DNA of 64,000 bases from Topomyia yanbarensis (GCF_030247195.1 NC_080672.1:8990001-9054000); one strand, 5' to 3'. Shown: positions 1-12,898, counted from the stretch's first letter. Translations and numbers: made by a program. The notes: generated from the sequence alone by a model not told the origin.

Positions 1-2039
1 AATAGAATACGAGAAAAATAAAGTATACATTAGGGCGCTTTTTGCTTGGGAGCAAAAAGCTTCATGCAGCAAAAGCTTTAATAGCATTGCCAAATGATTG
101 CATACATGCTGGCTGATTGTTAATTGTGAATATGTAGACATGCAGATTATTATTTGTCGATATTGACGCTTTGAACCTGGGTATTCTGAGGTTGATGGGG
201 AAGTTTCCTGCATGAACCAACGACGTTGTTTTCGACTGATGTTAAATGTTAGCATAATATTCCACGCATCCGTCAAGGGCAAAACGATTATAGATGCAGA
301 AGACGTTTCCAGAACGCACACATTGAACTTTGCCCAAGCCTAAGTGCTGTTTGTTTTCCTGGTGTCATACGCTTTGTTTTTATTCAGTTTTACTCACTAA
401 TACAGCTGCCTATATGACGATTGACTGAATAGCTTTATAATATCTTTTCAGATTAGGAAAGAGGGGCTATTTTTAGATTCTAAATAGTGCGCTTTGGCGC
501 TTCTCTTGTACGTTAACGTATTTTACATGATTTTTAAAAATAATGTCGATGCGACATAGTAACATTGAGCGGATATTTTACGTACATTTTTTTACGGAGA
601 ATGCGACAAATCTTATTTAGGATTCCGCATAGATTCAAAGCAACAAATGAGTATTGAGGTTTCAAAATAACTCTTTTTTGGGGATTTGTTATTGGCATTT
701 TTGATATGGGGAAGATTAAACAAACCAGTACAATTATCTCGCACCTAATAAATTGCTAGAAATGCAAATCTTTCACAGAAGTCATATCTATCAACTACGA
801 ATATAATAGAAACATGATAAAATTCGAGAAACCGTTGTTGTTTCTTCGATAGGATGAATTCTTGAATAGTTCATGTTTTTTTCTGTTACATATTTTTTTC
901 CAAATTTCATTAAATTTTAAGGAGGAAATTAACAATATTTTTGCATTCAAGTTTTTAGATATTTTAAGGATTATCTAACACGCATTCAAATCACTTGTCA
1001 GTTCAACCATTAAATATCAAACTTATCTAACGGGAAATGAAAAGATATAATACTCAAGTAAACTCAAACACTTTTTATGCAGAGGATAAAATAAAAAAGT
1101 CGCGATAGTTTAGAAATTCAAAAACGCGCAAACTAGAAACCCAAAAACTGGATAAGTTTGGAGTGTTCATAAAAACCCTTAGAAATTGCACTGAAAGTCT
1201 TATCAAGATCCTCAAAATACACTACGAAAATTGGATTTTGGAGATCAGTATAATATATCAGATAGTTTTTTGTGACCTGAGAATTCGTTTTCGCAATATG
1301 CAGCATAGATGAGAGGAAAATTAATTATATACTCATTTGATTAAGCCATAACAACTAGTTTTATAGTGCTGCTTGATTTCAAATCGCGTTTCTTTATTTC
1401 ATCTGGACTGCTTTATACTTCCTGCATATTCTTCGAAATAAGTTTTGTACGAAAATTATAATCTTTAGAAAATCTCTTTGATAACTTCATGATTCCAAAG
1501 CTTTTTTTATGTTAATGGCTTTAACATTTAAATCATACGACTCCTATTCGAAGTTGGGTGTCACACGAGTGTCTCAAAAAATAGGCAATGTCATCTCTAA
1601 ATCCAACTGCAACCAAGTAAGTCAATCAAACACCTCACTGACAAGTTCTCCGACCACTAAAACTTGTCTATACTCAAAACGCGGAATTTCGAAAATACAT
1701 GTGGAAAACGTAATCAAATATCAAAAACTTCGAAAATTCGTTTTGAAAAGTTGAATTACGACGCATAAAAAGAGACTTCAGTGTATAACCAAATAGACTG
1801 TTATTTGTGTAACTGTTAGCGTTCAAAGACAATTGTGAAAGAATATATAACTTACTGTAACATCATCGTGGTATGCGTACATTTATATCATATTATTATT
1901 CCAATGATAGCACCAGAAGATATAATATTGATATAAGTTTTCTTGCATTCTTGATCGGTATATCATAAAGATAACACAGAGAGTAATGAATATCAACATG
2001 AGAAATAAATTTGATAGCTTTCTGTTATGATGTTCTGAT
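1..2039. other. AT-rich non-genic stretch
   Basis: No gene is recognised. The longest open frame, 81 codons at 1509-1754, has no recognisable domain and no splice or promoter context. Composition is AT-rich with many A and T runs, as expected of mosquito intergenic or intronic DNA. No inverted repeat long enough to define a transposon was noticed. Confidence 0.5.
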
Positions 2040-2600
2040 CGGGTAGACCGCTGACAGAGTGATGGCGAGAAACTGAGCTGGAGCTAGCACTGACATTAGG
2101 ATGCGGGATTCGAGAAACTTGCTTGCAGCAAATCAAAGGATTGATGTCAAAATAGATCTGTTACAGTACCAGGAGAAACTGGAAGTACTTCTTATTTTCT
2201 ACTTCTAGTAGCAAACCGAATTAAAAATTAGCAAGTTTTTTTTGTTCCTGTTTGCTACGGAGCAGCTAGGAGCAAGAAGCGTGTATTGAAGCAAACCTAA
2301 TGAAAGCCGAGCGGATCTGCGCGGATTGCTTGCGTTTATTGTGATAGGTCGCTTACAGAGTAGCGGCGAGAAACTGTGTAGGGGCTGGTACTGACAGTAG
2401 GATGCGAGATGTGAGAAACCTGCTTGTAGCATATCAAATGGGACCTGTCTGGGTAAAAACAGGTAACCGGTGCAGATCCGCTCGGCTTTTACTCTGACAT
2501 CATCCCTTTGGTTTGCAGCAAGCAGGTTTCTCGCATTATAGTGTCAGTTCTAGTCCCAGCTTAGCTTCTTGTCGCCACTCTGTAAGCACCCATAGAGTAC
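2040..2600. repeat. Cluster of three related ~95 bp units, two direct and one inverted
   Basis: Units at about 2045-2140 and 2345-2440 share the order gacagagt/tacagagt, ggcgagaaactg, then gaaacttgcttg/gaaacctgcttg. A third unit at about 2510-2590 is the same sequence inverted (gaaacctgcttg read on the minus strand). A second inverted pair, agccgagcggatctgc near 2305 and its complement near 2470, lies between them. This arrangement suggests remains of one or more short inverted-repeat elements. The family is not identified, and the 75-codon frame on the minus strand here is a by-product. Confidence 0.55.
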
Positions 2601-2699
2601 TTGACAATCTGTAACTGTATTAGTGTGTTCAACGATTTGTTTTCCTCCACCTTAACGACGCTGAATCCTTCTGGATAAAGACTCGACACGTCAATCGTT

Positions 2700-2890
2700 T
2701 GTTTACCATTTATCTGTCAGTGTCATTCCAATCGAGCACGAGACCTGTCGATGTCATTCCAATCGAGCAGAAGACTTCAAATGTTGCAATCTGATGAATG
2801 AATTTTGGAAAAAAAAACCATTTCCTTAACCTGATATGAAGCTTACGCTAACAGGTTGTCGTTGCAAATAAACATACATACATACATACA
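2700..2890. repeat. Duplicated 15 bp motif and CATA microsatellite
   Basis: The motif gtcattccaatcgagca occurs twice about 30 bp apart (2721 and 2752). The segment ends in aaataaa followed by a (CATA)n run at 2872-2890. A short simple repeat after an aataaa-like sequence resembles the 3' end of a non-LTR retrotransposon, but no coding part is present. Confidence 0.4.
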
Positions 2891-3681
2891 ATATTTTTAA
2901 AACCGGCGGTAGTTTTGTTGGTATAAAACTTCACACAGCACTTCATGATGAAGAAATTATCGACGTTGCAACTCTGCGATAACTGTAGTATACGAGTGAA
3001 CCGAAGTTAACGCTGTGACAGTGGTGCTAGTTTGCGGAAAATAATGTTGCCAAACCATTTTATTTAGTTGGGATAAGATGGCGAGTCTTTATTCAGTAAT
3101 TCAGCGTATTTACTCCACCTGTCATAAGTGGAGAAAAACAAATCAAAAATAGCTTTTCGGTCGGAATATTTTCATGATGGATCCTTACTAATCAGTATTG
3201 TACGTATCCGGAATAAGTTTTACGGCGGCATAGATCACTACAACACCATTAAAAATACTTTAGGCGAGCTACTTCAAATGTTTAAATTGACTGACAGTTT
3301 TATATATGACAGTTGGAGGCAAACAAACCTCCAATTAGTGTGTGTGTGTGTGAACTGATTTGCATAGAACTCTATAGGCTTCATTTGATTTGCTCAATCC
3401 AGGTTTGTCACATCTCACATCCAAATGTCAGTACAAGCCACAGCCAGAGTTGCCACATTCACAAATTTTTCTTTAATGTCACAGATTTATTTAACAATTA
3501 GGCAATCCATGAGACGTGTTGCTGATTATTTCTTGATTGTTTCTTCTGACGATACTCCGCACTGCTGGGCACAACGTCCGACAAAACCGTTGATTATATC
3601 CAACATCAAACGAATCGGAACTAATGAAAGATGTTTGTAAGGACGGGTTCTTCTGTTCGCAGGAGTAAAGCAAAACAAGCT
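2891..3681. other. Non-genic stretch
   Basis: Only short overlapping frames of 60-76 codons on both strands, none with recognisable protein features. A short (GT)n run lies near 3340. No transposon ends were seen. Confidence 0.45.
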
Positions 3682-3842
3682 TAATGTTTCAAAGGATTTC
3701 TTCCATTTAATTCCACTAGGTTTTTATAGTTAGATGCACTTGCACTTCACTATTTAACAGATACCGGTATTTCGATTAGTGCAAGTGCATCTAACTATAA
3801 AAACATAGTGGAATTAAATGGAAGAAATCCTTTGAAACATTA
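3682..3842. repeat. Near-perfect hairpin, 64 bp arms, 33 bp loop
   Basis: The left arm 3682-3745 and right arm 3779-3842 are reverse complements at 63 of 64 positions; the only mismatch is within ccactaggttt versus its partner. The loop is 33 bp. Arms this well matched imply either a recent inverted duplication or selection on pairing. A transcript would fold into a long double-stranded stem. No flanking target duplication was recognised. Confidence 0.8.
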
Positions 3843-6800
3843 CGTACATTCCACTAAGACCTCCGTTCGCGTATATATTGTGAAAACAAACTTGTTGTCA
3901 AACCCACCACTGAGTTGTCAAACAAACATCTTACAGATTGCCAAATTTTTGGTCACAGCTTTTTTTTTTTCAGAAGACAGATTTTCAACATTTTTATGAA
4001 AATTTCAGCGATTGCCACAGATTTTTGGAAATATTTCAATTTTTCATAAATTTTTCGGAAATTTTACACAGATCTTCCTTCTGTTTAAAGCAAAACAGAT
4101 GGCTAAAAAAAATCTAGATTGAAACACAGCTTCCAATGTGGTCTTGGCCGCAGCTCAGCTTAGGTTGAAAACAAAATGACAACGAGAATTTGAACTGGAG
4201 CTGATTTTGACATTACCCAGTCAAACACTCTGGAATTTTGACTGGCTTTTGGCGAAATTTTATCGCAAATGAAATAACTGATTCCGAGTCGGAATTTTTG
4301 GTTTTTCTCAGCCAAATATCAGCATCAACACCCCCACTCAGTATATCACTATCTCAAATGAAAAATATTTTATATGAAGTAATTTTGTTTGTCATTGTGT
4401 TTGTACAGAATACGAAGAATTTTCAACTCCCAGTACAGATTTAAATATGGCAACCCTGGCGAGTAGTCAGAACGATTGTCGTTTGCATTTTTCATACGAA
4501 TCAATCCGCTGAAGTCTTTGAAAAGGTACTCATGAGAATTTATACAAAGCAGCCTTTAATATTAAAGATTGAAAATAATTAAAAACTAATTTCCTCCACT
4601 TTTATAAGGACCAAAAAACTTATATCGAATCTTGGAAAATGGTTGGCTAACAAAATGCTGTTTGTATTTAAATTTAATATCCTTACGTGGTGGTTCTCAA
4701 AAGAAAGGACATACAATAACCATTGGGAAGATATCCATTGAAAATCTTTCTTTGTCAGTGCACTAAGAATGAACTGTGCAGTTAAAAGTTTCGATATTTA
4801 AACGTAATTGTATGCTTACATACTTCTACATTAAAACTTTCGTTTTTCGATGGAAAAGGATAGGTTATTAATAATGTAAAATATCCGTTTGTAACCCAAA
4901 AACGCAGTCAATGTTTGAAAGATGGGTTAATTATTGCACGGCAATTTTTATTTGGAAGAGCACATTCTGACCACTTGTCGGATTATCGGGGATGAATTTG
5001 CTAGACATTTTATACCAGTAACCTCGTATAATTTTTAACTAATGTGTTGATTAACAGTGTATTTTGAAGGCCTTGAACACCACGTGCCGCTAGTGATTTT
5101 AAAAAGAATTGTGAGAAGTTTTGATTTCGATTGGCCCTTCTCTTCTCTGGTTTTAGGCAACAATTTTATTTTTTTCAGTTGCCAAAACCGGAACCGTGCC
5201 AAAAATGGAACCTTTTTTTAAACTTTAGATTTTCAATTTACGATTTCAAAAATGTTTCAAAGATTTTTAATCGTATATTAAATGGAATGAGATGAAAGAA
5301 AAAATAAGCAAATTCAATGTTATTCGTGTTCTTATCAAATTCAGACGTCGTACGGTGGGGTAGAATGCTACTTTCGACGCTCAAAACCTCTAGCACCTTG
5401 GGTATATATCCTGGAGGATTAGTGTCTTTAGAAAAGTATCTTAGATGGAAATGATAATTATTTTGACAACTTTGGTTTTGATCTAGATAAGTAGAAACTG
5501 ATCTAGATCAGTTCTATCTTTTGACAGAGGTGTTCTATCAAAAAACTTTCTTCGGCAAAGTTTTTTGTTTGATATTTTTAACACATGTACTGAAGACATT
5601 TATACTTTATAACTAATGTAGATGGCGCTACATGACATTTAAAAAAAATACTTGAGAAAATGAATTTTAACATTTTTTCATGAAAAATATATCTAGAAAT
5701 AAATGTTTTATTCCTAAATCTTCGCAAAAAAATGCAATAATAAAAAAACTTCAAAGTGTGATAAATGTTATCATGACATTCGCTCCTGGGATTGTTATCT
5801 TTTCTTTCGTGAATAATAATGAACAATTTTGTTAAAAAACATAGCTCTTTTAAAAAATACATAAATTTTGTTCTCTATAACTAACTTATCGTCGATCTTC
5901 TAATTGGAATTGATAGATTGTAAATCAAATTGCAATGTTTGAAGATAGTTGGGTTTAAAGAAAACCTGTATAAATCACTTGCAACTATCCAAACAAAAGG
6001 GATTGATACATCAGAGCTACTGTGAAAATGTGCTCCAAAAAAAAATTTCCAAAAATCTCTAGAACAATGCATTTGCGAGAAATTAACACATCAAAAGATA
6101 ATATAAGCAACTCTATTTTTCAAGAGCCACCCTAACTTAAATCTTTAAAAAAAATCATAACACATTAACCATTATAGATAGCCTTGTTTATTTAGCAAAC
6201 TAGCTTCAATTCATTGGCATTGGCATTTCGCAGGTAAAATTCACACATCTAAACAGTCAATACTTTGAGCACCTTAACTACAAGGACCACCCTAATTCCA
6301 TTAATTTGAAAAAGAAATCGCCAAAAAAAAAAAACTAACAAATGTTCCAAAGCTAAACCAAACTATTTGGGGGCCATCAGTTTTGTATTTCTAAATACGT
6401 CTTTGGGACGCACCCTGGTCAGCTTTCGATATGTACTGAAAATTTAGTGCCAAGTTTTGTATTGACGTCGTAATGATCCAAAGAGAAAGAGGCTCGCAAT
6501 GTTACTAAGGTTCTATTGACAATTTTCTCCAGAACTTGTGCTTATTATGCAGTGTAGTGCATTCCTCTTTACTTGATTCTTAAAGTTCTCTGAGTCTTAC
6601 TATAAAAATTGATTCCGTCAGACACTAGTTACACTGTTACCAGTTATATTGTACATAACTAATACATTTCTATACTTATTGTGATCATTAAACACAACAC
6701 GCATAGTGTACAATATAGTTAACCCTTTAATGCACAACATTGCGAAAAACATCTCAAAATTATCATAGTAATGAATTGAAACTATGAGACAATTTTAACA

Positions 6801-6939
6801 AAATTTAAAAAGAATGATTTGCCCCTTTGAGGGTTAATATGACTTCAAAGTTTGGAAATAAAGTCAAATGTGATGTCAATTTATATAAAAAAAATATTTA
6901 TTGCACAGTTTTAAAAGACTTATTATGTACAACAAGAAT
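3843..6939. other. Non-genic AT-rich stretch
   Basis: No gene recognised. Open frames up to 94 codons (for example 5578-5862 on the minus strand) are low-complexity translations. The phrase gccaaaaccggaaccgtgccaaaaatggaacc at 5180-5212 is an outlier of the short tandem array at 6940. Fragments ending in ccaccctaa near 6130 and 6290 recur near 20510 and 20640 in opposite orientation, which suggests shared repeat remnants. Confidence 0.45.
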
Positions 6940-7026
6940 GTTGCCAAAAACGGAACCCATTTGTTGCCGAAATCGGAGTGTGCCAAAATGGGAGCATGCC
7001 AAAAACGGAACGTGCCAAAAACGGAA
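6940..7026. repeat. Short tandem array of a ~17 bp unit (tgccaaaaacggaac)
   Basis: Five degenerate copies of tgccaaaaacggaac/g follow each other, with substitutions in the second and third copies (gccgaaatcggag, gccaaaatgggag). The last two copies are nearly identical. A similar pair occurs near 5180. Read as protein the unit gives a repetitive peptide, which is why a 133-codon frame appears here; it is not considered a gene. Confidence 0.65.
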
Positions 7027-7288
7027 TTCTACTGTACAAAAAGTCATGGTGCTTAACCCTATAATGAAAGATAAGCATATTTTAAGCACTTTTGTAGAAC
7101 AAATCAAGTTTCTAAAAAAACCGCTGGTTTACCACTTTTTGGCTTGTTTACTTTATCACGTTTTTCTTGCTTTTTGTTCGATTTTCCAGACTAACAGTGT
7201 TTCAATACGGCCCGCATTCCCCACATAAAATGAAATTGAGTGTCAATAAAAATACTATTGCATTAAATGATGCGAAAATAAAAAAAAA

Positions 7289-7890
7289 ACCTGTTTTAAT
7301 CCACCTAGAGGTGCAATTGTGCCTTTCTCATTTCTCTAAACTATGGCACGGAGGCTTTTTATGTTCAACATAATTGTGGAAATGTCCATTACATTCTTAG
7401 TACACTTTGCACCTTTACACAATGGCATGCCAGCCACGAACTTGATGAGCTACGTGTCGACGGTGAAACACTTGAAACAAAAAATATCATACTTCATTAG
7501 CCTAATCAGCATTAGATCAATGTTATCTGCTTGCTAACTCATTTTGTCATGCGGGGGTGGGTATGTGAGGAGGGCGAAAGTCCCATGAACGAACGACTTC
7601 CCAGCTTAAATTGGTATGCTTTGTGATATAGTGGTGGTTTAAAGATGATGGGGTTGAAAGGGAGGGGTATGAGGGCTGGATGGGGTGGTGGTCTGAGGGG
7701 TGATTTAAGGAGATTTTTAAAGGAGGGGCGCGAACAGTAGAGGGGGGGTGTAACCCCTCTCCGTAAACCATCAACTACGCCCCTGTTAAAATCCAGAAAC
7801 CCTAAACGAGTCGAAAAAAAAATTTGGCCGGGATTTGGTTGACGTTTTTCAGAGTGATTGCATAACCTTTCTATATGAGAAAGGCAAAAA
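7289..7890. repeat. CCACCTAG-family interspersed repeat, short copy
   Basis: It starts with tttaatccacctagaggtgc and continues to gtgcctttctcat. It ends with ctatatgagaaaggcaaaaa, so cctttctcat and atgagaaagg form a short subterminal inverted repeat. The same start and end occur in the copies at 13291, 48735 and 57680. The interior at 7548-7755 is unusually G-rich with several ggggtggg-type runs and differs from the long copies, so this is a rearranged or deleted member. Confidence 0.7.
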
Positions 7891-7929
7891 TGTGCCAAAA
7901 TCCAAAAAAGTGAATCGTAGTCAAATTTT

Positions 7930-8382
7930 TTTTCGAGTTTACATCAAATCTCGACGTTTCATGCACCTTGAACACATTTAGCATCAAAAATAAAAATTCA
8001 GTTTTTAATTTTTCCTATAGTTTATATGAGAAATTTCTGTGTGGCCGCACTCTGAAACCCGTAATTCCGGAACCAGAATTCCGATCGATCCAAAATTCAA
8101 TAGCAGCCGATGGGAAGGTTGCACCTTTCATTTGAGACTAAGTTTGGGCAAATCGGTCCAGCCATCTCTGAGAAAAATGAGTGACATTATTTGACACATA
8201 CGCACATACATACACACACACACACATACACACACACATACATACATACACACACACATACAGACTTTTTCCGATCTCGACGAACTGAGTCGAATGGGAT
8301 ATGACACTCGGCCCTCCGGGCCGGGATTAGGTTGACGTTTTTCAGAGTGATTGCATAACCTTTCTATATGAGAAAGGCAAAA
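7930..8382. repeat. CCACCTAG-family repeat, 5'-truncated copy with microsatellite
   Basis: It matches the 3' part of the long copies at 13291 and 57680: gccatctctgagaaaaatga, then a (CA)/(CATA) microsatellite at about 8200-8263, then cgacgaactgagtcgaatgg, ggccctccgggcc, and the terminal tatgagaaaggcaaaa. The family start is absent. It abuts the previous copy, so the two could also be one tandemly duplicated insertion. Confidence 0.65.
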
Positions 8383-9083
8383 CATCTAGAGGTTCCACAA
8401 ATGCGATTTATTAAAGTAAAATAAAATATTTGAGTAAAATTGTCGTATATAAGCTATTTTCGTGATTTTTTCGAAGTCCGATTATTTTTTTTAAATATTT
8501 TTTTATTTTTCTGTGAACCGTGGAGAATAAATTCCATTTAAAAGTTTTTCACACAAAGTGCTTATGTCAATGATAGAACAAAACGATCGATGATCAAACA
8601 AAGCGAAAGCAATATTTGTAGTCGATTCTGAAGAAAATCCACACAAATCAATATTTTTTCCAACCAAAGGCATGTATTGGAAAGTACTATTCATTACATA
8701 AGTTTTCGTGAATAAATATTGTAAAAATTCGGTCAGGAGGCTGAGATACAGCATTTCTAGTAAATGCTTTCAAACCATGAAACTTTGTCACATTTTTTTA
8801 ATTGATCAATATCTCAACCTTAACTTGACCAGTGTAGGCATTTTGGGTGTCAAATTAAAAGGATTTCTCTCTATCTTACAAAATTTTTCCATATGTGGAA
8901 TTTACCATCTTATTCTATGGTAGTTATTGAGACATTTATGGAATTGTGCATAATCAACAACTGTTTCGAATAAGAAGTGATAACTTTAATGATGCTATAA
9001 CCAGTATAACATTCACGATTGATTAGATTTATTTATTAATGTAAATGTACGATAGGTCTTGTAATAAAACACTCAAATATAAT
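8383..9083. other. Non-genic stretch
   Basis: AT-rich with short frames only; no gene and no clear transposon ends. Confidence 0.45.
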
Positions 9084-10159
9084 TTTAGGAACGTGTCCGC
9101 TGGAAAACAGACAGAGAAAGAATGACCGGAACGGTGAGAATGAAGAAACGGGGATCAATACCGTTAGTAGGTATTGGAGGCTGTGGCGGTAATCACGATA
9201 CACTAAGGTTTTTTTTACACGGGGGATACGTACCGTGTAAAAAAACCGTGCAAAAAAACCGCGTTAATTGCGAAATCCGTGTAAAAAAAAACCGCGTTAA
9301 TTGCGAAATCCGTGTAAAAAAAACCGTGTTAATTCAGAAAACCGTGCAAAAAAAAAAACCGCGTTAATTCCGAAAATCGTGCAAAAAAAACCGCGTTACA
9401 TTCAATGCAAAAGACTTAGACGATTTTAGGAAAAGGGATGATTTCGGAGTTTTATCAAAAATGTTCTAAGTCCTTTTGAAGGCAAAAGACTTAGACGATT
9501 TTTGAACAGGTTTTTTTTGCACGGATTATGCAAGTAGCACGGTTTTTGCTTTTTCCAATTCCTTAGGTTTTTGGAAAAGTGGAAACGTCGGATCTTGAGG
9601 TTTCCTTTTGTCCCGCACTTTAACAATATGGTTGTTTTCGGTACAGTGTTAACGAGTAGGCACCAAATATCGATGCCTGAGGTCATTTGGAATACCAAGA
9701 TGACGACTTCCGGTCTAACAGAATTTTCAATAACCCAATCAGTATGCATATTTTCCGAGCGGGCCTAATGAGCGCATGATAGAGATCAATGTCTGAGGCC
9801 ATTTTGAAATACAACATTGAGACTATCGGCTTAGCGATATTCTGTATAACTCACAACATGGAGTGTTTTGGAACTGGATTGACAAATATGCAGTTGTCAG
9901 AGGTCTGACGTCATTGTAACACCCAAGATGGTTCTGATTATTTAGTATAAATATCCAGCGTAAAACAAAAAGATACATTCATTTTTGTATATTTTGCATT
10001 TATAAGATAAGAAAAATGTGCTCATGAATGGATTTACTCGAATTTGAGTTGGTTCGTCTGCTAGAGCTCATCGAGCGAATCTTCATGTGAGACTCAAAGT
10101 CGAATCAAAAAGCTGACATAATCAGGGGGAAATAATAAAATCAGGTCTTCGCTGTATTA

Positions 10160-11198
10160 TTAAGGGGGGCGTCTGGTGAAAAGTGCTCAAACCGAAAGTT
10201 ATTTTGTTTTACGATTTTGAAGGCAAGAAAACAATGCATCTTTTATGTAATGTTAAGCTTTAAATTTGTACGTTTATTCTGTACGAAAAAAATATTTGCA
10301 CGGCCTTATTCTGCGCGGCGTGTGACGTGAGACGACGAAACTCACCTCACTTTACGTGACTTTTCTCACCCGATTCTAAGAGTCGACTCGGGTGAGGTGA
10401 GATTCCTCATTGCGGTTAAATGGGAGTCTCACGTCACCCGAAGTGACTCTTCAGAATTGGGTGAAGTCACGTAGAGTGAGGTGAGATTAGTCGTCTCACG
10501 TCACACGCCGCGCAGAATAGGGTCGGCAGCCACGCAGAGCCACACATACGAGCGTTACAAGAGTAGACGTCCAACCATTTCCACGTCGAGGAGCGCCGCG
10601 GCTAACACGATGACTCTTGATAAAATTGTTTGACACAGGAAATTAAGTAAAATTTGTAAAGCTTAGACTTGTAGTTACTCGATGAACCCAAGGAAAAGTT
10701 CGAGTTTAGGAAAATGGCTTCATGTAAACCGAAAAATCTCATATTTTTCTGTAAAATTCGTGCACTTTTCTTCAAAATAATAGAGAGAACAATTTTTTCA
10801 TTCTGTTTTCTGTGGTTCACCGACAGGCTACACATATTGTGCATTTTCATAAAAAAATCAAGTCAATTCTTTGATTAGTTTTTGAGTTATCGTGTTCACC
10901 AATTTGAAAAACGCGGTTTCGAAAAAATGCTATTAAAGGATACTCCATATCAAATTGCATCACGGAAAAAATGACGTGGAAAACAATCCATTTGGTATTT
11001 TCTCTTAAAAATTTGGGTGGAAGTAGTTTAAAGTGTATTGTTCACACTGTATTTTTATCGCTGTCAGTCTTAAGAAAATTGTTGCCGATAGATTGGTCAC
11101 CGAGATTGCGGGAGACTATTCTAGAGGCTCAATACTAACAATTAAGCGGATAAAAAAGAAGTCGATTTTTTTGCCCACTACACCAGACGCCCCCTTAA
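10160..11198. mobile_element. ~1 kb inverted-repeat element between TTAA sites
   Basis: Ends are ggggggcgtctggtg at 10164 and caccagacgccccc ending at 11194, each bordered by TTAA (10160-10163 and 11195-11198). TTAA duplication is the hallmark of piggyBac-type transposition; the G-rich end is not the usual piggyBac end, so the assignment is tentative. No transposase frame was seen; the 111- and 82-codon minus-strand frames have no recognisable features. It lies inside the 9201-12865 element and holds the MITE at 10304. Confidence 0.65.
10304..10526. mobile_element. ~220 bp MITE with ~95 bp inverted repeats
   Basis: The left arm starts cttattctgcgcggcgtgtg and the right arm ends with cacacgccgcgcagaatagg. 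Pairing continues through gacgtgagacgac and ctcacctcactttacgtgac to a short centre near 10415. GC content is well above the surroundings. It is the innermost layer of the nested structure. Confidence 0.75.
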
Positions 11199-11659
11199 GA
11201 TGAATGAGATGTACACTAAAGCAGAGATGATGCTTATAGAGATGCGCGAAGACTGAAGCCAAAAGTTCCAATCGACCCCAAAACAACGGTTCCAAACTAG
11301 CAATGTAAACAAATATGGCGGATTTAGGAAGTAATGCGTGGGGAGTATCGAGATTGAATTGAAAAGATATGCATGTCTGCATCCTGTATCCTCGATACAT
11401 TTTTTCTAGTGCAACGAAAAACATGTAGACAGGCTCAGTAACGTAAATCAATGCGTTTCCAAGTTACATGATTGAGTATTGTGGGAAATATTTCAAAAAA
11501 GGAATTCGCCAAGCATTCATTAAAACTACAAGTCACTCGCTGTTTACACAATATTCCTGGTTGCCAAAACTAGCAGACAAATAATTTGTAAAACCGTGCA
11601 GCCAAATTTACTGTTTTTCTCGCCGCGTGTCTTTATATTTAAAACATCGTCTTGGCACT

Positions 11660-12450
11660 AAAATAGAAGTCACCATCTTAGATGAAAACATGACTTCCGG
11701 AATTGACATCCGGTATCTATTCATTAACGCTATTACAAAAATTCTCACATTGTTGTGGTAATTGAAAATTTTACTAAACCGAAGTAGCCATCTTGATTTT
11801 CGAAATGGTCTCAGACATTGATATTTGGCACCTACTCGTCAATCCCGTTCCAAAAATACTCATATTGATTGGGCTTTGGAGAATTCCACAGAAGCGGAAG
11901 TCGCCATCTTGAATTTTAATATGGCACCAGACATCGATATCTAGCGTCTATTCGTCAATTCCATTCCAAAAATACCCATATTGATTCGATTTTAGAGAAT
12001 TCCAATGAACCTGAAGTCGCCATCTTGGTTTTCCAAATGGCCTCTGACACTGATCTCTATCATGCGCTCTATTAGGCCCGCTCTGAAAATATGCATGCTG
12101 ATTGGGTTATAGAGAATTCCACTGAACCGGAAGTCGCCTTCTTGGTTTTCAAAATGGCCTTAAACATCGATATCTGACGTCCACTCATCAATCCCGTTCC
12201 AAAAATACCCATATTTATGGGGTTTCAGAGAATTCCAATGAACCGGAAGTCACCATCTTGGTTTTCAAAATGGCCTTAAACATCGATATCTGACGTCCAC
12301 TCATCAATCCCGTTCCAAAAATAGCCATATTGACGGGGTTTCAGAGAATTCCACTGAACCGGAAGTCGCCATCTTGGTTTTCTAAATGGCCTCAGACATG
12401 AACATTTGGCATCTACTCGTTAATGCTGTTCCAAAAGCAATCACTTCCAC
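11660..12450. repeat. ~115 bp tandem array, about seven units
   Basis: Units begin with aaccggaagtcgccatcttgg or close variants near 11780, 11894, 12007, 12125, 12240 and 12356. Each continues through atcgatatctg, tcaatcccgttccaaaaata and agagaattccactg. The units near 12125 and 12240 are the most alike, pointing to the latest duplication. Inverted relatives lie at 9640-9940, so the array forms part of the inverted arms of the 9201-12865 element. Confidence 0.75.
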
Positions 12451-12898
12451 TTTTCCAAAAATCTTCGAAATTCTTTGCATTCAAAATGGAAAAGCAGAAA
12501 CCGTGTAAATTTCAAAATCCGTGCAAAAAAAACTTGGTCAAAAACCGTCTAAGTCTTTTGCCTTCATAAGGATTTTTGCTAAAACCGTGTTAATTGCGAA
12601 AGCCGCGCAAAAAAAATTGATCAAAAATCGTCTAAGTTTTTTGCCTCCAAAAGGACTTAGAACATTTTTGCGAAACCCGTGCAAAAAAAATTGTTGAGGA
12701 ATCGTCTAAGTCTTTTGCCTTTAAAAGGACTTAGCATATTTTTGCGAAAAACCGTGTTAATTGCGAAAACCGTGCAAAAAAAAAACTGTGCTAATTGCGA
12801 AAACCGTGTAAAAAAAGCCGTGTAAAAAAACCGTTAAAAAAAAACCGTGTAAAAAAACCTTAGTGTACCGTCAGGAATATGTGATGGCATCATCACAG

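Larger units (their letters stand above)
9201..12865. mobile_element. 3.7 kb non-autonomous inverted-repeat element with TA target duplication
   Basis: The ends are cactaaggttttttttacac at 9201 and its complement finishing with accttagtg at 12865. TA lies directly outside each end (9199-9200 and 12866-12867), which suggests the Tc1/mariner superfamily. Both arms are built from short repeats of ccgtgtaaaaaaaccg and ccgcgttaattgcg. Further in is a ~115 bp tandem array (right arm 11660-12450) with inverted relatives in the left arm (9640-9940). No transposase frame is present, so it would need help in trans. It carries two further nested elements. Confidence 0.75.

Noticed and set aside
7167..7537. 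Short + strand frames of 64-68 codons
   Set aside because: They overlap the start of a CCACCTAG repeat and carry no recognisable features.
9122..9367. 81-codon frame with KKNRVNCEIRVKK repeats
   Set aside because: A translation of the ccgcgttaattgcg/cgtgtaaaaaaacc repeats in a transposon arm.
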